DNA of 64,000 bases from Macrophomina tecta (lineage: Eukaryota; Ascomycota; Dothideomycetes; Botryosphaeriales; Botryosphaeriaceae): the NCBI GenBank assembly GCA_024180945.1, contig JAKSGN010000043.1:1550001-1614000 (forward strand), written 5' to 3'. The translations under genes and the position numbers were made by a program. The notes beneath the pieces were generated by a model, which saw nothing but the letters and a program-made list of their open reading frames with translations, was not told the origin of the DNA and did no database searches. Each line of letters starts with the position of its first letter. Position 1 is the stretch's first letter. Below, piece by piece: positions 1 to 12,073 of the stretch.

Positions 1-1285
1 AACAAGCACTGCGACGGGGGTAAATTGCCTTGAGGGGTACGGCGAATTGTGGGTCATGGCCCTCCGAAAGGTTGCGTAATCGAGTTGCAGTAGCATGGTA
101 AAGGCTATAGACCCGAGCAGCGTGCCTTTGAGTGTTCTGCTTCAATACCCGTTTGCGTTGCACGACTGATGGGAAGGCTCTGTACAACGACGGCAGGATA
201 TTGAACGCGAAGAGATCCACCGCCCAGAAGGTAACTACGCAGGAGACGGAGATGATGCTTGATACATGCCATACGACTCTCTCAGCTGATGTTGGAAAGA
301 AAAAGTTCCAACCGGCAAGATGAATGGCAGTGAAGGCGATTTGAAAAAAAGAAGGAGATTGAGCCGTCCGCAAAGAGGCAAAAAGTGATCATCGGAGATT
401 TTGACAGTGGGCCGTCTCTTGCTCTTCCAAAAGTTGATACGCATTGGCGGAAAGACGTCCATCCCATATGACCAATATATATACCGGGAGGAAGGAGGTG
501 TTTCCACAAAATCGAGTGGCGTTCGCCTCCATGGTTCTCTTGACCATTCGCCAGCCGCTGCGGCCTCATCGAGTATATAGAACAAAGTCGTTCCTGGTCT
601 GACAGGAATTGCTGTCTTGACGTCTAAAGACTTGCGCATCCAGGTCAAGTAGGTAGCGAGCGTACAGAATATAGTCACAAGAGTGGTAAGCTCAAGAGTG
701 GTTATGGGGAGTCCTTGGGCCCATCGTCCAGCCGTGTTAAGGAAAAACCAGGAGATTGACAGCACGTGATGAGCCTCGTTATTCCGTCGCTCTTATTCCG
801 GTCGGCGATAACTTTCGGCTCGACAAGAACATCTTCGATATCGACGTAACCTTTGTGGACCAGATAGTAGACCTTCCTGGAAGTGAGAGGAAACCGTGCG
901 ATCTCTCCAGGAACATCAAACACGTAGCCGCCCATGTCCGCAAAGAATGCGTGCTTCATAGTCCATTTATTGTGACTCAAGCTTCGGAATTGCTTGACCG
1001 AATGTGTTGCGGACAGCCATTGACCAATTGCGAGTTGAAAGAGGAATTCCGGTCCGATAAAGACAGGCCAGTCATAAGGAGCTTTTGTGTCGCCCACAAC
1101 CAGTAGTTGAAGGAGTCCGGGGGTAGATTCAAGCAGAGAACAGTCCAGCTACACAGAAACATGGTGACGACACTATTATTTACCGGACAACATGTTCCTC
1201 TTAGGTCCCATGCATCCTCAATTTGGCCGCTTTATCCGCCAGCCTTACAGTTGCAGCCTAGCAGGATTCCAAGCAACGAACTCAT
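1..1285 (-). pseudogene. Decayed fungal multi-pass membrane protein gene, 3' end beyond the window
   Basis: Read on the minus strand from an ATG at 1285, the pieces match a large fungal family of unnamed integral membrane proteins. I recognise blocks resembling FLCSWTVLCLNLP, HAFFADMGGYVFD, the segment around SDGITRLITC, and RWAQGLPITTLELTTL, then a C-terminal part (TAIHLAGWNFFFPT, near 350-300) that runs off the left edge. The first 17 codons (MSSLLGILLG...) look like a signal peptide. The conserved blocks sit in different frames: the frame changes near 1225, 1075, 750 and 375 with only 1-2 nt gained or lost and no GT-AG intron at those points. Homology is otherwise continuous. I infer a pseudogene with at least four frameshifts. 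Sequencing error is the alternative, but four in 1.3 kb would be many. The family has no assigned function. Confidence 0.7.
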
Positions 1286-3356
1286 ATAGCCGTTGTGCAG
1301 GGGTAAGAGAATCCAAGCATCGGCAGAGTAACATCTGGTTGGGACGGCGGCCGGAGCGCGAACAGCTTGCCCTACTTTGCGCGGCGTAGTTAAGAGGCAC
1401 CACATCTCAACAGGGTTATGCGCGCTTGATATTTATAGAAACACAGTTCCGAAAAGGTATAGGATGCGATATATCTTCGACATGTCCTTTATTTCACTAA
1501 ATTAGCTAAAGCTACAATATATATTAATATAAAGCATGCCAAAAGATAGCAGGTAACGAACTGGCAGCAACGCACGAGGGCTATTATTAAGGCACAATAG
1601 GTAGCTTTGGTTAGCCATATACTGGCTAAATGCCGGGCTCTTATAGGACACTCGAAGGACAGCTATGTCAGAGAGCGAAGCGCATCTAACGATTTCTCTC
1701 TCTCCCAACTATATAAGTATATTACATGCTCGTCCTAATCGTTCGGACTACAAGGAAATAGCTTTCAGTCCTCACTAGTCACCTCAAACGGCACATTAAT
1801 CTACAAGAAGCAACGCAAAGGGGGACAGCTTACTAGAAAGGTGTCCAGTGACACATCCGGGCAAGGCTGACTTCACAGGCGCAGCCATCGTCATGTTTCC
1901 TTATGGCCAGACAAAATGATCTGCTGTGTATGACCGCATTATATACTCGAAACTATTGTTCTCTTGTTACACTAGACAGAGAAAGGGCTCAATGGTGAAG
2001 TCGCGATATTTGTAGGGATTTCCATCCAGCTTCGCGCCAGTGAAGCCCCAATATTATTTCTCTTGTAGGACCTACTGCACCACTTACATTGGTAGAGGCA
2101 ATGGGTTTCATAGGCGTATGAGTAGCGCATAATTTTTTTTTTAGTCCATGGTTGGGGCTTGAGCAAGTGGGCATCGCAACACCACTATACCTAAGGCACG
2201 GCAACACACTAGGTGATATGCGTAATACTTAGTCTCTCGTAGAGGTAGTCCGTATTTATCAAGTTATATACAAGCGTCAAAACCAATAGAGCCGTAGACC
2301 TACCAATGCTTCCGCTTCATAGAGCTGACTGACTCTGTCCCGGAAGGAGGAGCTCCGAACGACCAGCTCCGCTTACTGAACGAACTTGGGGACGTAATGC
2401 GAGCCTGGTTCGGGGAGATTGGTGCCGTCAGCCATCGCTACGAACTCGCCGGCCTTTGATTCATAGTAATACTGCCTGGGCGCCGTTAAAGCTGCCGGGG
2501 GACCCGGAAGGACCGCAAGTAGTGATAGGACAGGAATATGGATAGCTCGCAGAGAACCCACCGGGAGTGGAACTGCTGGAGCTGGACATTGTTCTGATTT
2601 GAAATTCTGGGCGTGATGATCGTCTTGTGATATGTTGGGATTGGCTGTAGATAAGAAGCGATGGCGAGAAATGTATTTCACCTCTAAAGTCGGTAACCTT
2701 TATACTATGGGTATTAGGAGAGACAAGGTTTCCGTGATTCACCTTAAGCAGCATGGCCAGTTTCATATTGTCATTCACAAGTAGACCGATGACGGTCAAC
2801 GCCTCGAGATTACTTCTGCGCCCCATGCACTCGCTCTTCTCAAACGACACATTGATCACCTTGGAAATTGATTCTCTGCTTATAGTCATACATATCAACT
2901 ACTGCTGTCCCGTTTCTCTTATACCACATCCCTCAATCTGACTTCCGTACTCGAAACGCCGACTTCACCATACGCATGCAACAGAAAATGGAAAGAAGAC
3001 GACAGTGATAGATCAAACCCATGCATGCTTTTCTGTACCATTCTCCCTATGTAGCTGCCTGGAAATAAGGGCGGAAGGTGCTATCTTGAGAGGCGCTGGC
3101 TCGGCGGTGAAGCAAGAAGAAAAGCCACCCATCATTATCCCCGTGCTCAATGAAAGAATCAGTGACATCGACAATGTTGCTGAAAATCCGAGAACCCGCG
3201 CGCCTGTGATCTTGCTACCGACTGATAATAAGGAAATTGAAACGTCTTCGCTTGAATGTCTTGTGGAAAGAAGCGTGAGGAAGGAAGTAAAGACAGCGAA
3301 ATAGTAAAACGCTATGCTCCGGAACAACGCATAATCGATCTCGCCTCTTGATTGAC
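1286..3356. other. AT-rich intergenic region, no convincing gene
   Basis: About 2 kb without a supported gene. The stretch from about 1430 to 2330 is clearly AT-richer than the gene regions and has stop codons in all frames, as expected of an old, mutated insertion or simple spacer. I could not recognise any transposon protein. On the minus strand 2373-2681 an open frame ends in a tyrosine-rich, gene-like tail (QYYYESKAGEFV...), but I see no start, no clear splice sites and no known family. It may be the fragment of a small gene. Confidence 0.4.
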
Positions 3357-6300
3357 TCAGCTTCCGGCATTACCACCTCCTCTCGCTCTCTTCGGACCAC
3401 CGTCTTGTGCACTGCCCTCACCCCCATCCTCCCTTGGACGCTTGTTAGGCACGAACTGTTTCGCCGCAGCGCTCATGCCTCTGCCGGCACCAGGCCCACC
3501 TTCTTGTCCTGCCTGATGTTGACCGGATTGGCCACCACCTCGTCCACGACCTTGTCCGCCACCTCGCCTGGGAAGATTGCTCTGAGCAGGCCCTTGCTGG
3601 CCTTGCTGAGCACCTGCTTGTCCACCACCACGTCCGGGCCTTGGAATGCCACCACCTCTCGGGATTCCAGTGCCACCTTGGCCCATGAGACCGCGGAGGG
3701 CCTGTGGACCAGTACCAATATTGGCTTGGCCCTGCGGGGGTCCAGGCCGATTGTGCAAACTATTGTTCTGCTGGTTCGGGATGCCAGTTTGCTGTGGCTG
3801 GAACGGTAATTGACCTCCCTGAATCTGTTGCTGTTGTTGGAAGGGAGAGTTGGGCCGGAATTGGTTGTTCTGCCCCATGGCACTCCCTGGGCGCGGAATG
3901 CCAGTATTGTTCTGCGGGAAGGGGGTCATTGGCGGCTGACCTTGCTGATTCTGGAATTGGTTCACCGGCAGCTGACGGGGGATCTGTGGCTGTTGTTGAA
4001 CGGGCTGGCCAAAATCACCCCCCTGGGGCGGCTGTTGTTGCTGTTGGGCAGGCTGTCCGAAACCGCCACCCTGGGACTGTTGCTGCACTTGCTGAGGGAC
4101 ACTTTGTGCGTTTGTTGCTTGTGCTTGTGGCTGTGGCTGTTGTTGTGATTGCTGTGCGGGAGCTGAAGCGGGAGCTGAAGCGGGGGGCGCTGCTGGGGCA
4201 GGCTTCGTATCTTTAGCCACTGCCCAAACTTCTCCAACGGGACGCTCCGGAGTCTCCTCGGCAGCCTTCTGAACCACCTCAATCTTTGCAGTCGCGCCGC
4301 GCTCCCGGTTTTGAGCCATGTTCAATTTCAGAGCAACACGCTTCTCTGCCATAGCAACAGCGTTCTCTGTCTTCTTCTGAAGTTCTTCTACCTCTTTCTG
4401 GTGCTTCTCCGTGAGCTCCTTGGTCTTGGCATCAAGCTCGGTGGCAAGCTTCGTCTTGACATTGCGGGCAATGATGTTCTTGACGGTTAGGTTATTATGG
4501 ACAAGGTCCTTGACCTCCAGATCACTGAGATCAGCGAACTTGGACGTCTCTGTTTTGATCCCGGGAGCTACGGAAGAAGATGTGGCCTCCGTGGTGGCAT
4601 CTGCGGTGACATCTGCTGTGCTATCCGTGGTGGCAGGGGCAGCTTGCTCGGCTGGAGCTGTGCCCCTCACACGTTCAAGTTCCTCCTGGTGCTCGGTCTT
4701 GATACGGTTAATCTCGGCCTCATGCTCCGTTTTGAGCTGCTGTATGGCCTGCTCGTGCTCACTCTTTAGCTTCTGGATTGCCTCTTCATTCTCTTGCCTC
4801 AGCGCTTGTTTGCCCTCGGTTAGCTTCTTGTTAAGGGTCGATCTCATCTGGTCTGCGCGATGTTGGAACTTGGCTTGGGCCGCTTGAATATTTTCTTCAG
4901 CCTCGGCCTTGATCTTCGCAATCTGCTCTGCCAGATGCTCGGCGGAAACGGAGCCCTCGGCGCTCTGACCACTTGGAGCTGTATTGTTTGAGACAGTACT
5001 GGTGCGAAGTGTTTCCAATTCTTTCTGCGCATCAGCAAGTTCAGCCTTAACCTTCTCGAGAGCCTCAAGCGTTTCAGCATCTGGCTGAGGTGGGACAGCC
5101 TCAGTAGTCTCGGTTGTTGCAGTGTCGGCTGATGCAGTCTGGCTTGACGTAGACTCCGCTGGAGCCGACTGATTAGGCGTGGGTTTAGCAGGCGCAGCTT
5201 CCTTGAGCTGGGTCAACTCAGAAGTAGTGGCATCGAGGTGACCCTGGAGCTCGGACTTCACGGGTGTTAGCTTATGGTTGCATTGGCACATTGCCGAAAT
5301 ACTTACAATCTGGGCTTCAAGCTCCTGGACCTTATTCTTCAGCGCCTCGACCTCTTTCTGGAGTTCAGCAGCCTTGTCAGATTCCTCAGCAGCCTTCTTC
5401 TCTGCAGCCTGCGCACGAGCTTCAAGGAGGGCGATTTCAGGGCCAGGCAAATCGGACTCCTGACCCTCATGAGCTTCTCCTTCCTCCGGAGAACCTTGCA
5501 TCTGTGTATCGGCCTGAGGAGGCTTAGCATTTGCAAGAGCTTCCTCGTGGGCTGCCTTTGTCTTTTCGAGCTCATCCTTCACGACTGCCAATTCCTGCTC
5601 CAGTTGATCCTTTGCCTGCTTGGCAGCCTCCTTCTCCTGATTCGCTTCCTTGATCTTGGCCGACAATTCGCGTGAACGGCTCTTGAACTGTTCGATAAGT
5701 TTCTCGCGGCGCTCATTGTGGTAGGCATCCCTTTGTTCCGTTGTAGTCTGTGCCTGCTCAGACTTGGCCTTGGCAATGGCGTCCTCAAAGCCATCAATCT
5801 GAGCCTGAAGGGGAGCCTTTTCGGACATGAGCTGGTCACGCTCGGCTTCTAGGGTGGTGATCTTGTTCTTCAGTTCGGCGAGCTCTTCGGGATCCACACG
5901 ATCGTACTTCTGTAGAATGTTCTGCGTCCGCTGCTGCCAGCGATCGCGGTCCTCCTTGAGCTGTTGTAGTTCGGCAGCCTTCGTCTCCAGTTCGTTCTCG
6001 AGCTCGCGAACGGAGGACCGCAAAGGCTCGATCTGTTCCTGCAGGCCTTCGATCTCCTTGATCTTTTCAGCGAGTTCAGCCTGGGCTTTGTTCCTCTCGT
6101 TTCGCAACGTGACGCTGCTTTCACGGTGGAGATTGAGCTCGTTGATCGTCTCCATGAGCTTGGCGTGGCTAGCGTTGGTCTGCTGATTCTCCATTTGGCT
6201 ACGACGCTCTTTGTTGAGTGTGTCGCGGGTTTCATCGAGTTGGCTTTGAGCATGTTCAAGCTGTTGTTTGACGCGGTTTGACTCCTGGACTGCCAACTCA

Positions 6301-9300
6301 TACTGAACGTCCAGGATCTCCTTTTCACGGCGAAGGTAACGAATGACTTCTTGAAGGTTCTCGGTCTCCGGCGGCGGGGTAGAGCCTGGCTCGGTTGGTT
6401 CTGTGCCCAGGGAAGCACGACTCTGCTTGAGGCCGGCAATCTGTGAGCTGACGGTCTCGAGCTGTTGGTGAAGTCTCTTGTTTTGATCATTGACTTCGTC
6501 ACGGCGAATCTTAAGGTCCGAAAGTTCGCGTTCATAGCGAGCGCGCGTCTCGTTCCAGCTGTCCTCGCTTGATTCCAGTGCTGCCTTGGCTGCTTGAGCC
6601 TCCGCCCTAATTTCGGCGACTTCGGCCTTGAGTTGGTTGTGCTCTGTACGAACTTTCTGCAGGTTCTGTGCAGCCTCTGCGTGCTTGACAAGCTCACTTT
6701 CGTAGCTCTGTTGGGCTTGCTGGGCAATGGCAGCTTGTGCCTTGAGGTCCTCCTGGCAGAGCTTGGCAGTTTCCTGATAGCGCTCGCTCTCGTCCTTGAG
6801 ACGGTCAATTTCGGATTGCAGAATGGCCTTCTGCTCGTTGAACCGAGCCAGGTTCTCCTCGTGCCCAGCGCGGATCTTCGAGAGCTCCGTGTTGGTTGTA
6901 GCAAGCTCAGTGGAAATTTCCTCGACGCGCTGCTCAAGGTCACGAATCTTAGCGTCCTTCTCGGTAATGATGCCGTCCATTTCTTCGCGGTATTGGTCGT
7001 GCGTCTCGTTAATGCTCTGAAGTTCTTCCTCTGAAGCCTGCGCAATGGCCTTGTACTGCTCAACGTGTGTCTTAGCAGCCTCCAGTTCGTTGCGAGCGAT
7101 TTCGAGATCCCGCTTCAGATCGGCGACTTCGACGGCCAACTCTTGTTCACGGCTGAGATCACTCGATTCGGCTTCTCCGTTTTGAGCAGTGCTCTCACGG
7201 CGAGGTGTGGGCCGAGGAGCCAAAGCAACCGCCTTCTCCTCAGCATTGCGTAGCTCGATACGGAGTTCGTCCACTCTGGCCTGGAGTTGATCGCGCTGTG
7301 TCTTGGCAGCGACCAGTTCCTCGCGAGTGCTGCCCAAGCTCTTCACCAGGTCATCGATCCTCGTACGGTTCTGCTCTGATTCATACTCGCGGCGAAGAGC
7401 AGTCCGCTTTCCTTCCTCGATCTCATCGTCAAGTTTCCTCTTCGTGGTTTGCATTTCCGACTCCAGAGCCTCAATGCGTGTCTGGAGGCGACGACGAGTC
7501 TCAGAATCCGCAAGCTCCCTCTCATTTTGTAGGCTTTGGAGATCGGCGATCATTTTGTTGAGGCGGGTCCGCTCGTCATTGAGAGCACGATTGTCTTCCG
7601 TCAAACGAGTCTCGATGTTCTTCCAAAGCTCTTTTTCGGCCTTCAGGTTGGCAGCCTCATGACGCAAGCCATCAGCTAGAGCTTTGGCCTCATAAAGTTC
7701 TTCGGCGATCTGAGCGGCCTTGAGGTCCTGCTTTGCAGATGTCTCTGCAAGGGACTGGCCACGCCTCTGCAGTTCCGCATTTTCGCTTCGCAGTTGGCTG
7801 AAGTTCGCCTGTAGAAGCTCATACCTCTCATGTGCAAGAGTGAGTTGCGAACTGGTACGGTTGATCTCCATTTGGAGGTCGCTCTTCTCCCTAGCCAATC
7901 GATCTGCTTGTTCCTTGAGCATGGCATGGTCGGTTGTCGACTCTTTCCGGAAAGCATCAAAGTGACTTTGTAGTTCCTTGAGCAGCTTGGCATAGTCCGC
8001 AAGGTCCTTGGCGTGTGGAGAGGCGCCAGGACCAACGCTTTGAGAGAAGCCGCCAGGCGGTGGAGTCGAAGGTCCAACGGATTCCCCAAACATAGAGGCA
8101 AGATCAGACCCGGGAGGAATCTGACCACGATGGGTGAGCATCCGCCGGAACATATCCCGCTCACGCTGATAACTCTCTGCAACAGTATTCAAGGACTTTA
8201 GCTCGTCTTCGTAGCGAGAGGCCTTCCTTCGCAGCTCCTCAAGCTCCTCGCGCTCCTTCTCCGCCTGACTCTTCTTAGCTCTCGCCTCCTCACCCTCCAT
8301 CTGTTCGCCGAGTTGCCGAGTAATCTGGAGGAGCTTGTTGTTCTGCTCTTGCAGTTCCTCTATATTACGGAAGATGACAAGGCGTTGAGTGATAAATCGG
8401 CTTGTGTCTGTGACGCCGTCTTCGACTTCAATTTCGCCACGGACAATCTTCTCGAATTCGGCCTGTTCGGCGGTGCTCAACGCCTCGAGACCTTGGTCAC
8501 GCACGGTAACCTCGAACAACAGCGCCTTGACCTGATTGCTCAGGTCCTGTAGTTGTTGCCGAAGAACGTCGCCTTCGCGCTGGAGACCTTCCACTTGGCC
8601 GGACCACTTCCTCGACTCTTTCCTAGCGGCATCTCGGTCCCTGTTGGCCTCCTCCAGTAGCTCGGAAATCTCCAAAACATTGTTTTCCAGTTTCTGGTGA
8701 CCAGCCCGCAACTCCTCGATCTCTGGTTGTTTCGCCTCCAAGTCCTGAATCATTTCGTCAATGGTACTGCTCAACTTAGCATTGCGACGGCGTTCGGCAT
8801 CGAGCTCAGACTTGATTTGCGCATGCTCAGCATAAAGCTGTGTGAAAGTCAAGCCACCCTTAACGCGAGAAGGTGAACCATAGCCAGGAGTGCCAAAGGT
8901 TGGGGATCCTGAGCGACCTGGAGTGGCAGCACCGCCGAGACCGTTGACAGGGCGTCTTGGAGTGCCGGTGATGGCGACAGTGTTCTGCTGACGAGTGGAA
9001 AGGTCCGACTCCAATTTCTCCACCTGGACTTCCAACTCTTCGATCTTTCGCAATGCCATCTCCTTCTCCGACCTCTCCGTTTCTACCTCCGCCTGCATTT
9101 GACCCAACTCTTCCGCAGCATCCTCCTTCACCTTGTCCAGATTGCCTTGAACTTCCTGAAGGCGCGCCCTTGAAGTATCTGCACTTTCCTTCTGAAGATC
9201 GGCAAGCCTGCGCGAGCTGTCCAATTCTATACGGAATGATTCCTCAGCCTTCGCGGCTGCTTCCTGAAGTTGCTGAATCTTTGCGAAGGAGTCCTCGGCC

Positions 9301-10150
9301 TTTTGGTTGACTTCGTCGATGCGGCTTCGTAGTGTGGCCTCGGTGCGGCGCATTGACTCGATAGTCTCATTTGCGTCATCGTACATGCGCTGCAGCTCGG
9401 AAATCTTCGCGCTCTTTTCCTTGCGATACTTCGCGTATTCGGCGTTCTTGGTCTGCAGCTCGGATTCGTACCACTCATTATTCTTCTTCAGTAGGTCGAT
9501 TTCCTGCTGCAAAGCCTGCTGGCGGAACTTGGTGGTTGTCGCCGCGTTCTGCGCTGCTTGGTTCTTGTCCTCAAGTTCCGATATCTCGCGTCGAAGGCCT
9601 ACGATCTTTTGATGTTGAGCAGAGAGCTCCTCAGCAAGCTTGTCGTGTGCCGTTGTCTTTGCCTCCAACAACGCGACTGCCTCGCGGTTCGAAGCCTCTA
9701 GGGTGCTGACGCGCGTCCGAAGGACTTCTGTTTCCGAAGTAGAAGACGTTGAGGAAGACTTCAGGTTTTGTAATTCGGACTCAAGTGAGGCGCGGGCATT
9801 TTCTGTGTGCCATCGGGTCAACAGTGTCCTACAGGTGCGCTGAGAATTGATTTCGTACCTTCTTCGCTTAACTTCTTGCGAACCTCTTCAAGCTCCTTAA
9901 GATTCTTGTCCACTGATGCCTTGAGAGCCCTGGCGCGGGCATCTCCCGTCCTAACAGCGTTCTCCAGCTCAACATCGGAACGGAGCTTCTCAGCCTTCAC
10001 CTCGTCAAACTCGCGGGCCTTCGTTTCAATATGGGCTAGGAGCTGCTGCACAAGCTCGACGGTGGGTGCATCAAGTAGCGTCTGCAGTGTGGGCTCGGGG
10101 ACGGCGTAGGCCGCGGCGATGTAGGCCGTGTCGATGGCCGCCGTCGCCAT
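3357..10150 (-). CDS. MLP1: Mlp1/TPR nuclear basket protein
   Basis: Filament-forming nucleoporin of the nuclear pore basket, homologous to yeast Mlp1/Mlp2 and animal TPR. It tethers mRNA surveillance and export factors to the pore. Three exons: 9859-10150, 5307-9802 and 3357-5255. The introns are 9803-9858 (56 bp, GTACGA...CACAG) and 5256-5306 (51 bp, GTAAGT with branch GCTAAC; its length is a multiple of three, so it reads through). Predicted length is 2228 residues, longer than yeast Mlp1 (about 1875). Almost all of residues 30-1800 is heptad-like coiled coil. The conserved TPR/MLP1 domain lies at roughly residues 1110-1225. The last 350 residues are Ala/Gln/Pro rich, then Gly/Arg rich with RGG-type motifs, which is usual for fungal homologues. 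The start at 10150 (MATAAIDTAY) is the first ATG in frame. It is divergent from TFA2. Confidence 0.95.
5256..5306 (-). other. In-frame intron of MLP1
   Basis: A 51-bp GTAAGT...GAAG interval with a GCTAAC branch site 11 nt before the acceptor. It contains no stop codon, so an intron-blind reading would insert 17 Cys-containing residues into the coiled coil (after EAQI). Splicing restores continuous heptads (EAQI then SELQGHL). Confidence 0.8.
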
Positions 10151-10643
10151 GGCTACAAAAGGTTGAGTTCGGGAAGCTCAGTCAGCGCATAATAGGAGAA
10201 GGAGGACAGGCTTGATCGAATAATAAGAAAGAAAGGGTGAGAAAGAGTGGCCTGAAGAGCGCGATCCACAATGGGGTTGTGGAGGAGGGCGCGCGTGGGG
10301 AGGCTGGTGGTGTTTCTTTGAACGTGACGGAGACGCGGCGAACGTCAATGAGCTGCATCGCGCTAGAGCATGTCTTGGCGTCGCTGGAAGCGGGCGGGGA
10401 GATTCTGCCGGATTTCTGCCGAGGGCAGAGCCGCACCTGGAGCGTCATTTGAAGCAGCTATAACTCCTACTACTCGGCAGTCTCCACCGCCGCCTTCCCA
10501 ACCACCCCCCTCGGACTGCCGGAGTCACAATCTGCAACTCGCTGCCGGTCGTAGGTAGTCGCCGAGTTCGACGGTAGAGATTCTAGACCTCGTTATCACC
10601 TTCTCAACGACTGTAGCCGGCGGACAGCCAGCTACACCTCACC
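10151..10643. promoter_or_regulatory. Shared promoter region between MLP1 and TFA2
   Basis: This 493-bp gap separates two head-to-head start codons, so it must hold both 5' UTRs and promoters. I see CT-rich stretches typical of fungal housekeeping promoters and no TATA box at a convincing position. No known operator could be assigned. Confidence 0.5.
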
Positions 10644-11477
10644 ATGTCCTTCCTTAAGCCTTCTAGCGCCACCTCGGCCCCGTCGCCTACTCCCTCGAAC
10701 TCGTCGCAGTCGAACAAAAAGCGCCCGCGTCCCGAGCCTGATACGACTGTATACTCGCAACCTGAGAACACCAGCTCGGGCCAACAAATCTATACCCGCG
10801 TCACCTACGCGCTAGAGTATCTGAAGGAGAAGGACAAGCCTATGACCCTCGACGATGTCTTTGACCACCTGTCCATCCAAGTTTCCGACGGGCCTGGTTC
10901 AAGGCCCAGGCCAGCTCCCAAAGGCGGTAAGGATTACAGGAGCTTAAAAAACATCTTAACACAGCACCACAAAGTCGACTGGGATCCGACGGGCTTCAAC
11001 GGTCAGGGCTCCTACCGCTATCGGCCTATCCACAACGTGCGCTCTGCCGAGCAGTTGAAGGGCCTCCTGCAAAAACAGGCGAGCTCGGTTGGCATCAAAG
11101 TTTCGGAGCTGAAGGATGGCTGGCCAGGCGCTGTCGAAGCCGTCAACGAGTTGGACAAGAAAGGAGAGATTCTGGTCACCCGTAACCAGAAGACGGGACA
11201 GCCAATGCTGGTGTGGCAGAATGACCCTTCGCTAGCGCATACTATCGACGACGAGTTCCGCACCATGTTCTTGAGCATTCCGCTCCCTCCTAATCCCGAT
11301 GATATGCGCACAAGGCTTGAGGCGGCGGGTCTCAAGCCTGTCAGCGCCCCAAGAGATGTGAAGCCGCTCAACAACCAGCCGCAAAAGAAGAAGAAGAAGG
11401 CACCGAGGAAGGGAATGAAAACATCCAACACCCACATGTTGAATGTTTTCAGGGATTATTCCGATAGGAAGAAATAG
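10644..11477 (+). CDS. TFA2: TFIIE beta subunit (Tfa2)
   Basis: Small subunit of the RNA polymerase II general transcription factor TFIIE, which helps recruit and regulate TFIIH at the preinitiation complex. Intronless, 277 residues, slightly shorter than yeast Tfa2 (328) but normal for filamentous fungi. Residues 1-40 are Ser/Pro rich and probably disordered. The winged-helix core follows (VTYALEYLKEKDKPMTLDDVFDHL, about residues 53-120), including the typical LKNILTQHHKVDWDP block. A second winged helix lies around residues 130-200. The C terminus is strongly basic (KKKKKAPRKGMK, about 250-263), as in the family. The ATG at 10644 is the first in frame and directly precedes the conserved region. 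Confidence 0.93.
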   Translation: MSFLKPSSATSAPSPTPSNSSQSNKKRPRPEPDTTVYSQPENTSSGQQIYTRVTYALEYLKEKDKPMTLDDVFDHLSIQVSDGPGSRPRPAPKGGKDYRSLKNILTQHHKVDWDPTGFNGQGSYRYRPIHNVRSAEQLKGLLQKQASSVGIKVSELKDGWPGAVEAVNELDKKGEILVTRNQKTGQPMLVWQNDPSLAHTIDDEFRTMFLSIPLPPNPDDMRTRLEAAGLKPVSAPRDVKPLNNQPQKKKKKAPRKGMKTSNTHMLNVFRDYSDRKK

Positions 11478-12073
11478 ACAGGGCTGACTGCTGGAAGACG
11501 GGGCTCGAGGGTCGAAGCTGGTCATGGTAGCTCAAATCGGAGCTGAAGAGCGCGTGATGCGGATAATATCTGGCTTTGGATTGAACAGGATGGTACGGAG
11601 TTCGGTTGGACGTTGCACTGCACCAGGCGTTTCGGGACGGTATACCAAAAAAAAAAAAATCCACGTTGACGGGGTACAACAACAAATCACGAGTCGACGT
11701 GAATATTACTGAACCTTAATGAAAAGGTCCTTGATTGGTCATGGAAGCCTCGCAATAGATGTGGCAGCAGCCGTGGCAAAAAAAATCAAAGAGTTCCCGA
11801 GTAATAGCGGCGATCATGCAATTGGATTGGTCTCTCTATGAGCGTGGTGACTCGCGCTTCTCTCGGTAAGGCTGAACCAACCAGTGTTGTGCTTGTTACC
11901 TCACGCTCTCCCTCTCTGATTGGTCCTTTATTCTATGCTTCTTCTAGGTGATCATCAAATATTAGAAGAATTATTAAAACCCCTGTTGACATGAGTATGA
12001 AGTTTTTCATTTGCGTGGGCATGGGCGGCACGGAAAAAGATTGCACTACCATGTAGCTAGCCCCCGTGTGAGC
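11478..12073. other. Convergent 3' region, no gene
   Basis: This 596-bp gap lies between the stops of the converging TFA2 and deacetylase genes. It is AT-rich with an A13 tract near 11646-11658, AATAAA-like signals and no supported coding potential. It presumably holds the two 3' UTRs. Confidence 0.5.

Noticed and set aside
2373..2898. Possible small gene on the minus strand with a tyrosine-rich end
   Set aside because: No start codon context, no consistent splice sites and no family; left as a note only.
5870..7063. 397-codon minus-strand frame inside MLP1
   Set aside because: Alternative frame of coiled-coil coding sequence, Arg/Ser/Thr-rich with no conserved feature.
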